NCBI GenBank assembly: GCA_947069175.1
Contig: CAMTDV010000013.1
Span: 53,326,610 to 53,390,609, forward strand
Length of the DNA: 64,000 bases
Direction: 5' to 3'
Source: Scalesia atractyloides
Lineage: Eukaryota > Streptophyta > Magnoliopsida > Asterales > Asteraceae
Translations under genes and position numbers: made by a program
Shown: positions 25,780-37,868 of the stretch, one piece after another
How the letters are laid out: each line of letters opens with the position of its first letter
Position numbering within the stretch: position 1 is the first letter of the stretch
Notes under the pieces: generated by a model
Databases searched by the model: none
What the model saw: only the letters and a program-made list of their open reading frames with translations
Told to the model about the DNA's origin: nothing

Positions 25780-25996
25780 CTTCGTACGTGTTATCTTATC
25801 ACTTCGCACGAGGTGACAAGCCTAGTCGTACGAAGTAACAACTTGTACTAAGGTGTTCAATATTTTTTAATCACTTTCCTCGAAGTGTATACCAGTTTGT
25901 ACGAAGTGGTCATAACCCACTTCACACGAGGTGTCACATCGTTAAAAAAACTACTTCGCACCAAACAAGTGATTAAACATTTTTTTCTATAAAAAG
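25780..25996 (+). promoter_or_regulatory. Palindrome cluster plus TATA-like box before gag
   Basis: ACTTCGTACGTGTT, CACTTCGCACGAGGTG, TAGTCGTACGAAGTA, GTTTGTACGAAGTGG, CACTTCACACGAGGTG and ACTTCGCACCA lie within about 190 bp. They are followed by TATAAAAAG at 25988-25996, 43 bases before the gag ATG at 26039. The arrangement copies that of the LTR promoter. Promoter activity is inferred only. Confidence 0.45.
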
Positions 25997-26038
25997 GAAG
26001 AAGAATTTTATAACGCGATTGCTACGTCCGCAGTTACA

Positions 26039-27359
26039 ATGGCAGCCGCCCAAAACTTAAACCTATATAATGAAATGGGCACGATGGCTAAGCCGCCAAA
26101 CTGATGTATCTTGAAGATTATAAGGGCTGTACTGAACGGTTTACAAACTGGGTACATGCTAATTACCTTGAAAACTGGTAAGCAATAGAGGAAGGATATA
26201 AGGTTCTGGTGGGAGAAAATGGTCCCGAGAAAGTATTATTGCAATACAATGATCAAGAAAAGGATCTATTCAAACATGAAAAGAAGATGCTGAACATATT
26301 GCAACTGACCATTAAAGAAGATATATTCACTTTTTGCCGCATGATAACACCACTCAAACCATCTGGAACGCTCTAAAACTTAAATTTCAAGGAAGTAAGC
26401 AGATGATCAAGAGCAAACAATCGATGCTAAAGAAAGAATTCGATATCTTTCATCCATTGAAGGGCGAAACAATGAAATAACTCATAGAGAGGTACTGTCA
26501 CCTCGTGGTGGAAATGAAGCGTTTGGGTGTTATCAAAGATGATGAAGATCTGGTAGAGAAATTGGCAGATGCTTTGCCAGAGGGTGAGTGGTCAACGTTT
26601 CTTTCAATTATCAGGAACAGTCCAGACTATGGTAGCATCACGATGACCTTAGCAAAATTCATTGAAAAGCTTGAGGCTCACGAACTAGATTGCAAGAGAT
26701 GGCGAAATCTAGATGAGCGCATGCACAATAGGATATTAATTTGTACTACAAGGGAAGTACACCTGCCAACACTCAAAGCCTGAAGATATAAACGACCTTT
26801 AGTGCTAACAACTCAATAAATCAAGAAGCAATATTAGTTTTACCTCATTTCAAAGTTATGATCCGAATACTCCATCTACCCCACAATCATCCCAAAGCTC
26901 TAACTTCAGCAACTACCAAAAACAGCCAATCTAATCCGAGTCAGAGAATTCTTCAGTGTAACATAGCTCTCAACTTGGAAAATGCACAGAACTTCAATGA
27001 ACAAACAATTGTACAACACATGGCTCTACTCGCATCAATGCTTGAATCGTTGAGAGCTTGATGGCCGGTAAAATCGGGAATCCGAACGTAACCAAAGAGG
27101 ATTACGATCAAATCGACCCCGAAGGATTAGAACTAATAGACATCAAATGGTGCATGGAAAGTAGAGTTAGAAGAGCTCAGCGTTTCATGGAGATAACCGG
27201 GCGTAGCAGTTTGGGAGGTTTGGATGGAAAGTTGGGTTTTGATAAGTTAAAGGTGACATGCTTTAGGGGCCGAGAGAAAGACACTTTAAAACAGAGTGCC
27301 CGAACTGAGAAGTGCAGGCTAATCATAATCCTTTTGGTGATGATTACTACAAGAAAGTG
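26039..27359 (+). pseudogene. Copia gag, capsid region and first zinc knuckle (broken)
   Basis: An ATG at 26039 opens MAAAQNLNLYNEM, then a Gag-type segment with the phrase YLEDYKGCTERFTNWVHANY. In-frame stops and frame changes follow before 27060. A 92-residue piece at 26505-26783 (VIKDDEDLVEKLADALPEGE) is the UBN2/DUF4219-like gag core. The next piece (27058-27359) contains FMEITGRSSLGG and a ruined knuckle: CFRGREKDTLKQSA lacks the second C, the H and the last C of the CCHC pattern. The product would have packaged element RNA; it cannot be made intact here. Confidence 0.75.
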
Positions 27360-28728
27360 ATATATCATGAAACTTCTCCTCCTCAGAGATCAACTAGGAT
27401 GGTTGCTATTGAGGACGGTTCGGCCAAATCAAAGACACTCATGGTGGCTCAGAAAGACGAGGGTTATAACTGGGATGACTATATTCCTAAGAAGGAAAGT
27501 TTAGCACTGCTTGTTGAAATAGTTGAAGAACAAGTGTTTGATGAAGTGGTCGAGGAGAGTTCGATTGAAGAAAGTGAGATAGTGTTTGATGAAGCGACTG
27601 ACCTTACTGTTGAAGAATGTGCTGAGGCGATTTACTATGAACAATGTGCCGAGGAAGATTTAATTCAACATGCATTTAAAACTATGATTCCTTTTGATGT
27701 CTATAATTCTTTTGCAGGTTTCTTTGAAGAATCAAGTCAATACAAGTGTGTACTGAATCTAAAAGAATCTGGGAAGACAGTTGAGGAAATTATCGATGTT
27801 ACGAAGAAGATAAAGGTAGAAAACTTGAAGAAAATGGTTTACAAAGAAATGATGGCTAAGATGCAAGAGGTAGAGTAAAGATGGAATGAAAGAGTCGGTC
27901 ATTGAGTCAGCCAAAGAGGTCAAGGTTGTGATTAAAGAAATTGAAAAACGATGCACGAAATGCCTGGAGCCGTGCAAGGAATGCTTAGAAAAGGAGTTAA
28001 AATTTAAAGAACTCAAAAAATATACTGACAATATTTCAAGTGACATGAAAGACACAAAAGCTGATTACGATAAATTAAGCAGATCAATCAAACAATTTCA
28101 AGAAGTCAGTAGAGAGGACATGGAAATAAAATCAATGTTAAAAGATACGGTAATAGACAAGCAAATGGTGATTAATATTCACATAGATACCATTTCTAAG
28201 CTAAAAACTGAACTTAAAGCCATAAAGATTGATTCTGAACGAGTCAACAAATTGTTGATTCGTTACTCAACTTCCTCTTATGTCATTGATCATATTCTTC
28301 CACAACAACTTGAGAAAACCGAACCGGAAGAAAATGAATCTGATAAACAAAACAAAGGTCTAGGTTATAATCAATGTCCACCCCCCATATGGAAAAATTA
28401 TGCTAAGAAATATCCAAATGGGGTGGAAAAGATGCTTAATCTAAAGCTTAAAACTGAACAAAAGAAGGATGAGCCGCCAGAAAACATTGATGTAACCTAT
28501 GAATGCCAATTAGATATTGTTAAAACTATTGTCGAAAATGTGTTGGGAAATGAATCTGATAGCACTAATTTTGAAAGTGCTGAGTCAAATCTTGAAAAGT
28601 CTGAATCAAGTTCACATTCTAAAAATGAAGAAAGTTTTCATAAGAATCATGTTTCATTATCAGAAAACAGTTTAAGTGATGATCCAAATGTGGTTGTTTA
28701 CAAAATGAATGGATCAGACAAACTGTAA
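27312..28728 (+). pseudogene. Copia gag C-terminal coiled-coil region
   Basis: Two open frames, 27312-27878 and 27886-28728, give about 470 residues. The first starts with NPFGDDYYKK, is acidic, and has VEEIIDVTKKIKVENLKK. The second is lysine- and glutamate-rich with long predicted coiled coil (residues 20-120) and a CTKCLEPCKECLEK cysteine cluster at residues 23-36. It ends in a serine-rich acidic tail. Such a long coiled-coil gag extension is usual for SIRE/Maximus elements of Asteraceae. The 27878 stop separates pieces that were probably one frame. Confidence 0.65.
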
Positions 28729-29633
28729 TCTGATGAAGAATTCGCAATTCAGAATGTAAATCTCGATTGTGTTAATAAAATTTTCAAGCTGGTTGAAGTC
28801 AGTCATTCTAATCTTGAAAAACAAGATGCTTCATTCTATTCCAAACCAAAAAGAGTTTGTAATAATTACTATCAGAAGGGTAGGGATTATCCTGAAACAA
28901 AGAGAAAAGTTTTGGGGTACTAAAAGAAGAAAAATGATAAAAGGTTTCAAAAACCAAATTATAAAAGGAAAATTGATTTTGTTTTTAGAACAAGTACTGT
29001 GAATGAGAAAGAGAGTTTTGTAAACAATCAAATGATGAGTTTAAGAGGGAAAAGGAACGTCCTGAACAGGCCTTGGATTCCTCTCTTGGAAACGATAGTA
29101 GGAAATGCTACAAATTTGATAAAGTTGGGCATATTGCACGACAATGTTCTCAATACAGTCCAAAACCTGTTTATGGTGTGAGAAAGTATACATAAGATGT
29201 GAAACAAAAGGGCCATGAGTTTGTGCCAACACAGATCTTAAAAAGAAATAATGAATCCATAAAAAATGTGAAGCCAGCTATTGCAAACTTTTCAAAATTT
29301 TTTGAAGTTGGTGAATCATCAACTAAAAACGAACAACAGGATTCAAAATTTTACCCAAAAAGGGAATATTCTAAGGCACAAACTTGGGTGGCTAAATCCA
29401 AACCATCTTCTGCAGTTGAGAAGATAACCACTGTGCAACCAAAACAAAAGACAAAATTGAGTCAAAGGTTGGACAGGGTGTTGAAGTCAAGAAAGAAATT
29501 AAAATCATTTGTGAACCAAAATTTGATATCCAAAACCCACCCAAGACCAATATGGCTTGGGTTTCGCTATTCAAGCAATATGTTTGATTGCATGTGCAGG
29601 GGCTTCCAAGGTCAATCATTTCAAAGTGGATAA
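28729..29633 (+). pseudogene. Copia gag-pol linker with second zinc knuckle
   Basis: Short frames only. At 29107-29148 one frame reads C-Y-K-F-D-K-V-G-H-I-A-R-Q-C, a CX2CX4HX4C knuckle whose second cysteine has become phenylalanine. The open piece at 29199-29633 is lysine-rich linker sequence leading to the protease. Confidence 0.55.
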
Positions 29634-30917
29634 TGGACAATGGAGCATCTCGGCACATGACAGGAATGCTAGCCTTACTTTACTTTGTAAAATCAATTCA
29701 TGGAGATTATGTAGGGTTTGCAGGTACTCAAGGAGGTTGAATAGTCGGAGAAGGAATTCTCACGAATGGCATGGTCTCTTTTGATAAATTCAACTACATC
29801 GCAGAATTATAGAACAATTTGCTGAGCATTTTACAGATTTGCGATAAGAAATTCACAACTCACTTTACTGATAACGAGTGCCTCATTCTAAAGCCGGGAT
29901 TCAAAATTATCGAGGATTGGATCCTCATGCGCGCTCCACGAGAATGTGATCTCTATGTCCTTGACATGAGCATTGCATCCACTAATCTAAAACCGGTCAA
30001 TGTTTTGTAAAAAAGGCGAGAGTAAAGGAATCGATCTTATGGCATTGAAAGATGGGTCATATCCATTTACGCAAGATAAACTATCTGGTGCACATCAATC
30101 TAATGGAGAGTGTTAATCTAAAGAGTTTCCGCTTGAATGATGATTGTATCAGCTATAAAAAGGGGAAGCATCACAAGAAATCTCATCCAAGAAAACTCTT
30201 GAACTCTATTAAATTGCCACTGGAAAGGTTACATATGGATTTGTTTGGGCCAGTTAATGTTTGAAGTATATCTGGTGATCTATATTGCCGTGCTGTGACT
30301 GACGACTACTCGAGATTCTCATGGGTTCTATTTCTACAGAGTAAAGACGAAACGCTTGATAACTTATGATGTTCTTCAGAAAGTTGGAGAACTTATACCA
30401 ACTGCCAGTCAGAAGAATATGTAGTGACAATGGTACAGAGTTCAAAAACAACTGGATGCTTGAATTCTTCAATGCGAAAGGTATTCTTCATGAATTTAGC
30501 GCCCCCTATACTCCGCAACCAAATGGAGTAGCCGAGTGGAAGAATCGCACCCTCATTGAAACAACACGCACAATGCTCACCGATTCGAAATTGCCTGTCA
30601 GGTTTTGGAGCGAAGTAGTTGCCTCTACTTGTTACACGTTGAACAGAGTATTAACGGTCAAGGATCAAAAGAAAACATGCTTTGAGCTGCTTAACCAACG
30701 AAAACCAAACTTGGAATTTTTGGAACCGTTTGTATCTCCATGTACGGTCATTGACCCAGATGGTAAATTCGGTGCTAAGTCTCTGGAGAGATTTTTCGTG
30801 GTATACGCTAGTCCTCATAAAAGAGTTAATCTGCCTAGCTTAAACCAGGTTATTCTAGCTCAACATGTTGACTGCCTAAAATACACGTCTCCAACACAGA
30901 AGCCTAGTGATCCTTAG
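29600..30917 (+). pseudogene. Copia protease and integrase (broken)
   Basis: The protease active-site region reads MDNGASRHMTG with the aspartate codon at 29636, where D-S-G-A would be usual in copia. Integrase begins near 30000. A H-x-K/SHPRKLLNS segment, LHMDLFGPV (first catalytic D, about 30232) and VTDDYSRFSW are readable with stops between. The best piece, 30366-30917, contains ICSDNGTEFKNN (second catalytic D) and YTPQPNGVAEWKNRTLIE (catalytic E region; W replaces the usual R beside it). It ends in the integrase C-terminal domain. Stops lie near 30262 and 30367. Confidence 0.8.
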
Positions 30918-31389
30918 ATGTTTAACTATGATAGTCTATGGAATCTTTTGAACTGCCGGATGAACCAACAGATGAAGAACTTGTGTCGTTATATCAACAA
31001 CATTAAGCATCTAATCAAGAACAAGTTCCTAGACCGTTTCACAACCTCAAGACAACACAAATACATCTGAAGCAGGTCCGAGCAATACTCAACAAAAACC
31101 CGTCGTCGAACCAGTTGTAAACAATACAACACCCTCTTTTGATCAGTCAGATGACTCTGATTCTGACGTTGAGCCAACTTATGATAATGAAGGATCCAGC
31201 TCCGATGAAGGTTCTGAACATATCAAAAGTCTTCTAAATCAATCTGCAGGTCCTAGCAATCAGAATGAAGCTTCAACAAGTGATCAGGTTGCTAAACAAA
31301 ATGTTTCAAATCTGGAAAGTGAAGTGAATGTCTCTAATGAAGTGATGCCGAGAACTTATTCATATCATCCGATTGTAGTCGGAAACAAA

Positions 31390-32607
31390 GCTTAGCTCAT
31401 AGTCTAAGGTTTTTATCAGCAAGAGGGGATAGACTATACTGAGGTCTATGCTCCTGTCACACGTCTAGAAGCTATCTACATATTCCTGGCCTTTGCGTCA
31501 TGGAAAGGGTTTAAGGTGTACCAGTTGGATGTGAAGTCCGTTTTTCTGTACGAAAAAGTTAAAGAGGAAGTGTATGTCGGACAACAAAAGGAGTTTGTTG
31601 ATCTGATACACAAAGATAAGGTTTACCTACTAGATAAGGCGCTCTACGGTTTACATCAGGCACCGAGAGCCTGGTACGAGACGCTTTCTCAACACCTTCT
31701 AGGAAACGCTTTCCCCAGAGGAACGGTAGACAGTACCCTCTTTACCAGAGAAATGGATGGGCATCTGATTATCGTACAAATCTATGTGGACGATATCATC
31801 TTTGGTTCGACAAATGAATCGCTATGTAAAGACTTTGAAGAAGTCTTACAAAAGAAATTCGAGATGAGTGCAATGCGGAAGATGAAGTTTTTCTTGGGAC
31901 TTCAGGTCAATTAGTTGCCTGATGGTATCTTTATCCATCCAATGAAGTATGTTCACGATGTATTGGAGAAATACGACATGTCGGGAACATCAACAGCATC
32001 AACCCCGTTGGCCATCAATCACGGCATGTGTCCTAATACAAATTGAGTGAAAGTCGATGAAACATTATATAGCTCAATGATCGGATCATTGTTGTATCTT
32101 ACAGCTTCGAGGCCGGATATCATGTATCCGACATGCCTTTGCTCCTGATATCAGTCAAATCCCAGTGACTCACATTTGCTGATTGTCAAAAGGATAATCA
32201 GCTATCTGAAGGGTTGCCCAAGCACCGGCTTGTGGTATCCACGTGACGACAACTTCAACCTTGCGCGATATTTTGATTCTGACTTCGGTTGCTACAAACT
32301 TAACGCCAAATCAACAATGGCTGGTTGCAAGTTCTTAGAAACTCGATTAGTAACGTGGTAATGCAAGAAACAGACCGCGGTCGCTGTCTCTACTTGTGAA
32401 GCTGAATACGTTTCAGCATCCAGTTGTTGTTCCCAAATCTTATGGATACAACAAAAGATGAGAGACTTCGGACTACAATTTCTTGATACGCCTATATACG
32501 TAGTTAACAAGGCAACCATTGATATAACAAAAAATAAGGTTCAACACTCAAAAACTAAACATATAGAAATTCGACACCACTTTATTCGTGATTGCTACGA
32601 GAAATAG
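31390..32607 (+). pseudogene. Copia reverse transcriptase and RNase H (broken)
   Basis: The frame carries the copia RT motifs YTEVYAPVTRLEAI, YQLDVKSVFLY, LDKALYGLHQAPRAWYE and QIYVDDIIFGS (YVDD at 31783-31794), then KMKFFLGLQVN. Stops occur near 31912, 32044, 32147 and 32360. RNase H follows with SRPDIMYPT, STCEAEYVSAS and KHIEIRHHFIRD, ending at the 32605 stop. The motif order IN before RT defines Ty1/copia. Catalytic aspartates in YVDD are intact, but the chain is not. Confidence 0.85.
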
Positions 32608-34139
32608 ATGGTTTGAATTGAAAAGATCCACACTGATTACCAAAAGGCAGATTTTTACACTAAAGTTTTTGATAAAGCAAAATTCAAAAGACTTTTGAAA
32701 TTAAACGGTTTAAAAAATCTGACATGAGGGAATGAAAATGAGGTTGAATTCGAGATGGACGATGACTAGACGTGATCCTCATCGGTGTGTCTTTATTAGT
32801 TTTCAAATTTTCTTTCTTTAAAAAACAAAAATCCAAAAATATGTTTTTGATTTTAGGGGGAGAAATAGTTGTGGAAAATACAAAAACATTTAAAAAATTC
32901 AAAAAAATACAAAAACATGAAAAAAGACAACAAAGAGTATTCGTGTAAAAATAGGAAATGATAGTACATCAGTGGACGACCAAAGTATGCTAAAGAAATG
33001 TAATGTTAAAAAGTGGTTAAGTAGGTCTTACTAATGATGTGTTAGTAGGCTTCACACATTCAGTAAATTGTTTTCGAGATATAAACTTAAAAAGAATAAC
33101 TGATTACTGTGTGGCTTAACATCTCTCGGATATATGGAATTAGTACTTCGAAATTTCGTTTGAGAGAATGATAGATTCTGAAACACTAGGTCTCTATGTT
33201 TAATTGATATCTAGGATATTATATAAGTTCTTCTAATTTTGCGTTAGCAATGGCCTAGAACTTGTATAATACTTTTTTGCATTATAAGCCCTAAAGCTGC
33301 ATCAAAATTGAAAATATAGAAAGATACGACAATTACAGTACAAAAGATTCTAAATTTGGAACACCACCTATAAGTCGAGCCTTCATCTCTTTGTCGGTAC
33401 GATGGTACTAACCTAGCACTCAAGGTCTCGCATTATCCAGATACAGATATTAGTTAGATATATTCACCTGTGAGATGAAATCTAGAGAATCTCTATACGG
33501 GAGTATATTCTGAGGTGGGAAAACACAGTTAACTGATGTTCCTAAAATTACCTAACGTATCTTGAACAATTGAGAAATGTGTAGAGGTTTATTTGGATCA
33601 GTATATTGACAATCTAAGTAAATCTGTTTAAGAACTTAAAGTTTTATAAATATCAATGGTACTAATGATATGTCTCAAAACTGATATGATCCTCTAACAC
33701 AAACTCAAAAAAATATGTCTGTAAATATGTTTGTACATAGTTTAAATTTCATTTCAGAAAAACCCAAAAAGGTTTTCAGTGTGTTTTATCATAAACTTTG
33801 GAAAATACAAAAAAAAAAATTGATTTCTATCTTAGTTTCGACTACCGATGATGGAAAGCTGATCTTCAAAGTCCAAAGCAACAGTTGATGGATGAGAACT
33901 GAAGTACTACGGGTTGGGAGCTAATTTGGATTGAGAAAATGTTCTGAAATGATAAAAAGTTCATTAATTTGAAACTTAAAATTGACGAAAAACATCAGTT
34001 TGGTTATATAGTGTTCAACCAAGGTCATTAACTTGGACTTGGTAGACAAATTGGTTAACCAGGGTCATTAACTTGGACTCGGGCAACTGAATGGGTCGTT
34101 AAAACTGATAAAATACTCAAAAAGTTGAAAATTTGAAGT
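32608..34139. other. Spacer between copia pol and third ORF
   Basis: No protein-coding frame is supported. The sequence is AT-rich, with an A-rich patch at 32810-32930. GAGGGAATGAAAATGAGG at 32727 and TTAGGGGGAG at 32853 resemble internal polypurine tracts. Confidence 0.4.
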
Positions 34140-34243
34140 TTATGGGCCACTTCGTAATAGTTGGAGTCCACAACGTACCTGTTGGCCACATCGCGCCAAA
34201 TCAGGAGCCACTTCGTACAAAGTGGACCTTGTCCTATAAATAG
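34140..34243 (+). promoter_or_regulatory. Palindrome cluster plus TATA box upstream of third ORF
   Basis: Starting with the LTR-like phrase TTTATGGGCCACTTCGTA, this segment carries several half or full ACTTCGTACGAAGT elements and then TATAAATAG at 34235-34243. The TATA sequence is identical to that in the 3' LTR (38076-38084), where it also follows a palindrome cluster. This is inferred to be an internal promoter for the downstream ORFs. Confidence 0.5.
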
Positions 34244-34352
34244 GAGCCAACTCATACGAGGTGCACATAATATGTTTTGTGTGAGTTGAGAGCCTTTTAG
34301 TGCGATCTGACAAATTTGAGCAATTTTTAACAAACTATAGCCTAAACACACC

Positions 34353-34559
34353 TTGGGGAGGTTTATCTACACGCCTCTTACAATGGTTAAGGTAGTTAAC
34401 CATGATTTGAACTTCAATTTATCATTTTTGGCCAAACGAACCTTGAAACGTAGATCTAAGAAAAATGAACCAGCCAAATCTAAAATTGAACTTATATATG
34501 TGTTAATTGGCACAGTAGCATCTAATGGAACCATCAATTGCACAAAAATCACAAGATAA
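34353..34559 (+). CDS. Short ORF after the internal TATA box
   Basis: The 68-residue frame opens MGRFIYTPLTMVKV, about 110 bp after the TATA box, and is lysine-rich in the middle. It has no recognised domain. It may be the start of the third ORF, with an intron-like gap to an acceptor-like TTTCTAG near 34810-34816, but this is speculative. Confidence 0.25.
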   Translation: MGRFIYTPLTMVKVVNHDLNFNLSFLAKRTLKRRSKKNEPAKSKIELIYVLIGTVASNGTINCTKITR

Positions 34560-34593
34560 AAGGTGTTCATAACTGATGATTTTGGAGTGAGTC

Positions 34594-34765
34594 ACTCCGT
34601 ATGAAGTGGATGTCCACTTCGTACGAAGTGAAAGGTGCAAATTTTTTTTTCCAAAAGCCACTTCGTACGAAGTGACAAAGGTAAAAAATGTGAAGTGTTT
34701 TAACACACTTGGTACGAAGTGCATATGTGCACTCCACACTAAGTGCATCTCGCACCAAGTGTTGT
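34594..34765. repeat. Perfect CACTTCGTACGAAGTG palindromes
   Basis: Two perfect 16-base palindromes at 34615-34630 and 34659-34674. Variants (CACTCCGTATGAAGTG, ACACTTGGTACGAAGTGC, TGCATCTCGCACCAAGTG) lie around them. This is the densest cluster of the motif in the element. Confidence 0.85.
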
Positions 34766-35063
34766 GTAATTTTTCATCGGAAATTTTCTAAGTTTTGATG
34801 TCGTTGTGTTTCTAGGAAAAGAAGACGTCGTTCGAGCCTATTCATAATATTTGTTGTCTTCTTGAAGAATCGCTCCTTTCAAAGATGTATTAGAGTTCAT
34901 GAGATGATTACCGATAAAAAAGGCATTAACTCATCGACATAAAGCCTACCGATCGTATATTGAATGTTTTCGGGGTGCTACTAGAAGTGAGGAAAATCCG
35001 AAAGCTATTATTTCTGTAGTAAAGATCGGCGATGACGAATTTGAAGTTAAAATCATAGAGGAG

Positions 35064-36094
35064 TTGATACGTAGAGTGTTGGGCTTCACGGACAAAGAAG
35101 GAGATCTAACTAGCTACCCAGAAAGAATGGTCAAAGGATGTTTTTATCGCATGGGTTACAAGGGTCACGTAAATGCCTCACCTTTCAAGAAAGCAAACCT
35201 TGGCAGACCTTACAAATTCTTCGTGCACTCAGTCATACACGCGCTTAGTCATATAAAAGGAGGGTTTAATGACATTGTCAATTATCAGATGTGTACGATC
35301 ACTGCTCTCCTACTTAACTTGCCATACAACTTCACGAAGCTAATTTTTGATCGAATGGTGCTAAACATTACAAGGGAAAAGTTTCTGCAGCATCCGATAT
35401 TTTTGCAGATGATGGTAGATAATCTATTCCCTAACTTGGCAAAAGAAGAAGATGATAAGCTTGTGTTAGAACATATGGATAGAGAGACGTTGGTCTGATT
35501 GAATCTTTTCTTAAAGTGGGAATCTAAGCCTATTGCTAAGCCAATGTTTGAGCTATTAAGGATAAAGATTATGTGGCACCTCAAAAGGGGAAGTGGAGAA
35601 AAGATATGAGTGGAGATGAAAAGGATGAAGTTGCTTGTCTGGAAGGATTTGTCGTAAAAAGAAGTAGTTGGTATGAACCTGAGGAAACACCTGTAAACGA
35701 ACCAGTAGCTGAAACAGCACACGGAGATGTATTTTCTACTACTTCTGATAATGAAGAGGTGAATGTGATTAAAGTTGTAGCTGAAGTTGAGAAAGCAGTT
35801 GAAGGTGATAGTGAAGAGGCTTCAGAAGACACTTTTGATAAAACGATACAAGCTAGTGGGATAAACGAAAGAGAAAGAATGGCACAAAGAAAGAGAAAAG
35901 TGGTAGGTGAAGATGATGATTTTTATGTTCCATCTGAACCAGAGAATGAAGAATCTACAGAAAGGACTGCTAAGAAAGTACAAAGAGTTAAGAGCAAGCC
36001 AGAAACACAGAAAAAGACAACAGGATCTCCTACGGCCAGAAGAGCACGTCCAAAGTACAAAAGGGCTAGGAAGACACTTGAAGTGGTTGCTTAA
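35064..36094 (+). pseudogene. Copia third ORF, N-terminal part (env-position ORF of SIRE type)
   Basis: Two pieces: 35064-35498 (144 aa, with RRVLGFTDKEGDL, YRMGYKGHVNASPFKKANLG and a hydrophobic-helical TITALLLNLPYNFTKLIF) and 35573-36094 (173 aa, acidic then basic: DEKDEVACLEGFVVKRSSWY, KRKVVGEDDDFYVPSEPENE, and a basic RRARPKYKRARK end). This lies between pol and the 3' LTR, where SIRE/Maximus elements carry an extra ORF of unknown role, sometimes called env-like. I see no signal peptide or clear transmembrane segment, so an envelope role is not supported. Confidence 0.55.
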
Positions 36095-37805
36095 ACTGTT
36101 AATGTTGAGACTGTTGTTCCTCCATCACCACAAAAACCACCGCAAACACCTACTCCACCATCACCACCACCACAACCTTCACCAAAACATACAACACTAC
36201 CACAACCTTCACCGAAACATACAACACCACTAAAACATACAACACCACCACAACATCAAACAACACCTCAACAACATTCAACACCACAATCTACTCAACG
36301 AAGATCTTTATCTGAACATTTTCCTGGAGATTTCAGAGAGATTCCATTCACAGAAGGATTTGATGCTGAAACTTTGATACAAATTTATTCAACGATAGCA
36401 AGATTGAAGATTTGGAACAAAAAATCAAAGAGCATGAAAGCAAAATCAAACAACTCAAGACGGAGAACATGACTTTAGTGTCTATGCTCACAGGAGTTAC
36501 TGCTGAAAATGAAAGATTACATAGATTGGTCAAAGATCTTGAAGTAGAGAAGATGGCCAATGTAGAAAAGTTTGATATGTTATTCAAGGTATTAGAAAAG
36601 AAGTTCAACATAAACTTCAACTCTGAATATGAAGAGATAAAGGTTGAAGAGTTTAAGGCTAAAGTCGCATAACGTGCTAGAAAAGCTGAAGCTGCAACAT
36701 TGGGTAAAGGAAAGAAAAAGATTGATGATGTATCTGTGAACGTTCAAACTGAGCCAGAAGCTGAATCTGCGCCAGTTACAGAAACTCAAAGTGAAGAGAA
36801 TGTTGAGAAAGAAGATGAGAGAGTGAAGTTTGTACTTATTGGTGGACCAGTTGATATGTCTCACATGACAATGAGGCAGAAAATCTTGGATAGAAAGAGA
36901 ATGTACGTAGAGATTGACGCTGAAATTGACGCATTCGATAAGAATGATGATACTAATGATGATGTTGTGATAAAGACGATAAGAAAAAGGATGACGATAA
37001 GAAAGACAATGACGACAAAGGCGATGATGATGTGATAATACGCAAGGGGGTACAGGGTTGATTGTTGAAACTGCGAAGAGTAATGAATCTCTTGATTATG
37101 ATACCTTCTTAAACGATTAAGCTAATTAAGAAAATGATGATCAAAGTCAGGGGGATATGAAGGACCCTGTGAATGAAGCTGTGCAGTCAGGAATCCTCAC
37201 AGCTGTTCCTATATCGACTGTTCCTAACGTGCAAACACCAAGGGTTTTCTATCTGGAACATGATGTAGAAGAGGGTGAATTCGTCATAAGTACACTAAGG
37301 AAGAAATTGCCAAAATGTTAGGTGTAGACGAAGAATCCTTTGTATTTGAGTTTGAAAATGAATTACGTATTGGTTCACTGAAGAATTGACTGAAGCCGTG
37401 ATTGCGCACAAAAGAATATATGGGTTTATGGAGGGAATTCAAATACTAGACCCGATCTGGCTAGTAAACTACTCGAAGATGGATATTGAATGTCTATTCT
37501 ACAACAAGATTAACTTTGAAGAGAAAGAGCAAGTGCAGGCGTTGCAGTTCCAACAGGTTATCAATGTTTGTTATGCTAATGATACTAATTCAGGTAAGAT
37601 ATGAAACTCAAACAAGAGAAATCTTGAAGGCAAAAAGCAAAGAAAGCAAGGGAGAAAAGAAGCAAGAATCGCTGAAGTTGTCAGAAAGGCATCATTAAGA
37701 AGATTTCAGTATGGTGATACCTACAACAGACCTCCTCCCACAGATCAAACACCTATTTTATCCGATGAGCGTCGAAGACCGAGAAAGCATTTCTTTGGGC
37801 GATAA
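36095..37805 (+). pseudogene. Copia third ORF, proline-rich and coiled-coil part
   Basis: From 36110 to 36300 a frame reads as repeated P-P, PSPKHTT and PPQH units. At 36412-36672 a coiled coil follows (KIKEHESKIKQLKTENMTL, then ENERLHRLVKDLEVEKMANV). 36700-37035 is a lysine- and glutamate-rich piece ending in a repeat of K, T and M. 37386-37604 contains EAVIAHKRIYGFMEGIQI. The last readable piece ends near 37805, just before the PPT. Several stops and frame changes separate the pieces. The function is unknown. Confidence 0.5.
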
Positions 37806-37857
37806 CTGTTAGAGCTTTTGAAGATTTTGAAGACTGACCAAGATTGCAGCAATATCC

Positions 37858-37868
37858 AAGGGGGAATT
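37858..37868 (+). other. Polypurine tract of copia element
   Basis: AAGGGGGAATT immediately precedes the 3' LTR start TGTTGG, in the position where plus-strand DNA synthesis is primed. Confidence 0.75.

Noticed and set aside
35285..35722. 145-codon minus-strand frame
   Set aside because: Shadow of the copia third ORF, with no recognised domain.
34353..37805. True envelope gene in the copia element
   Set aside because: No signal peptide, transmembrane segment or fusion-peptide-like stretch seen; position alone is not enough.
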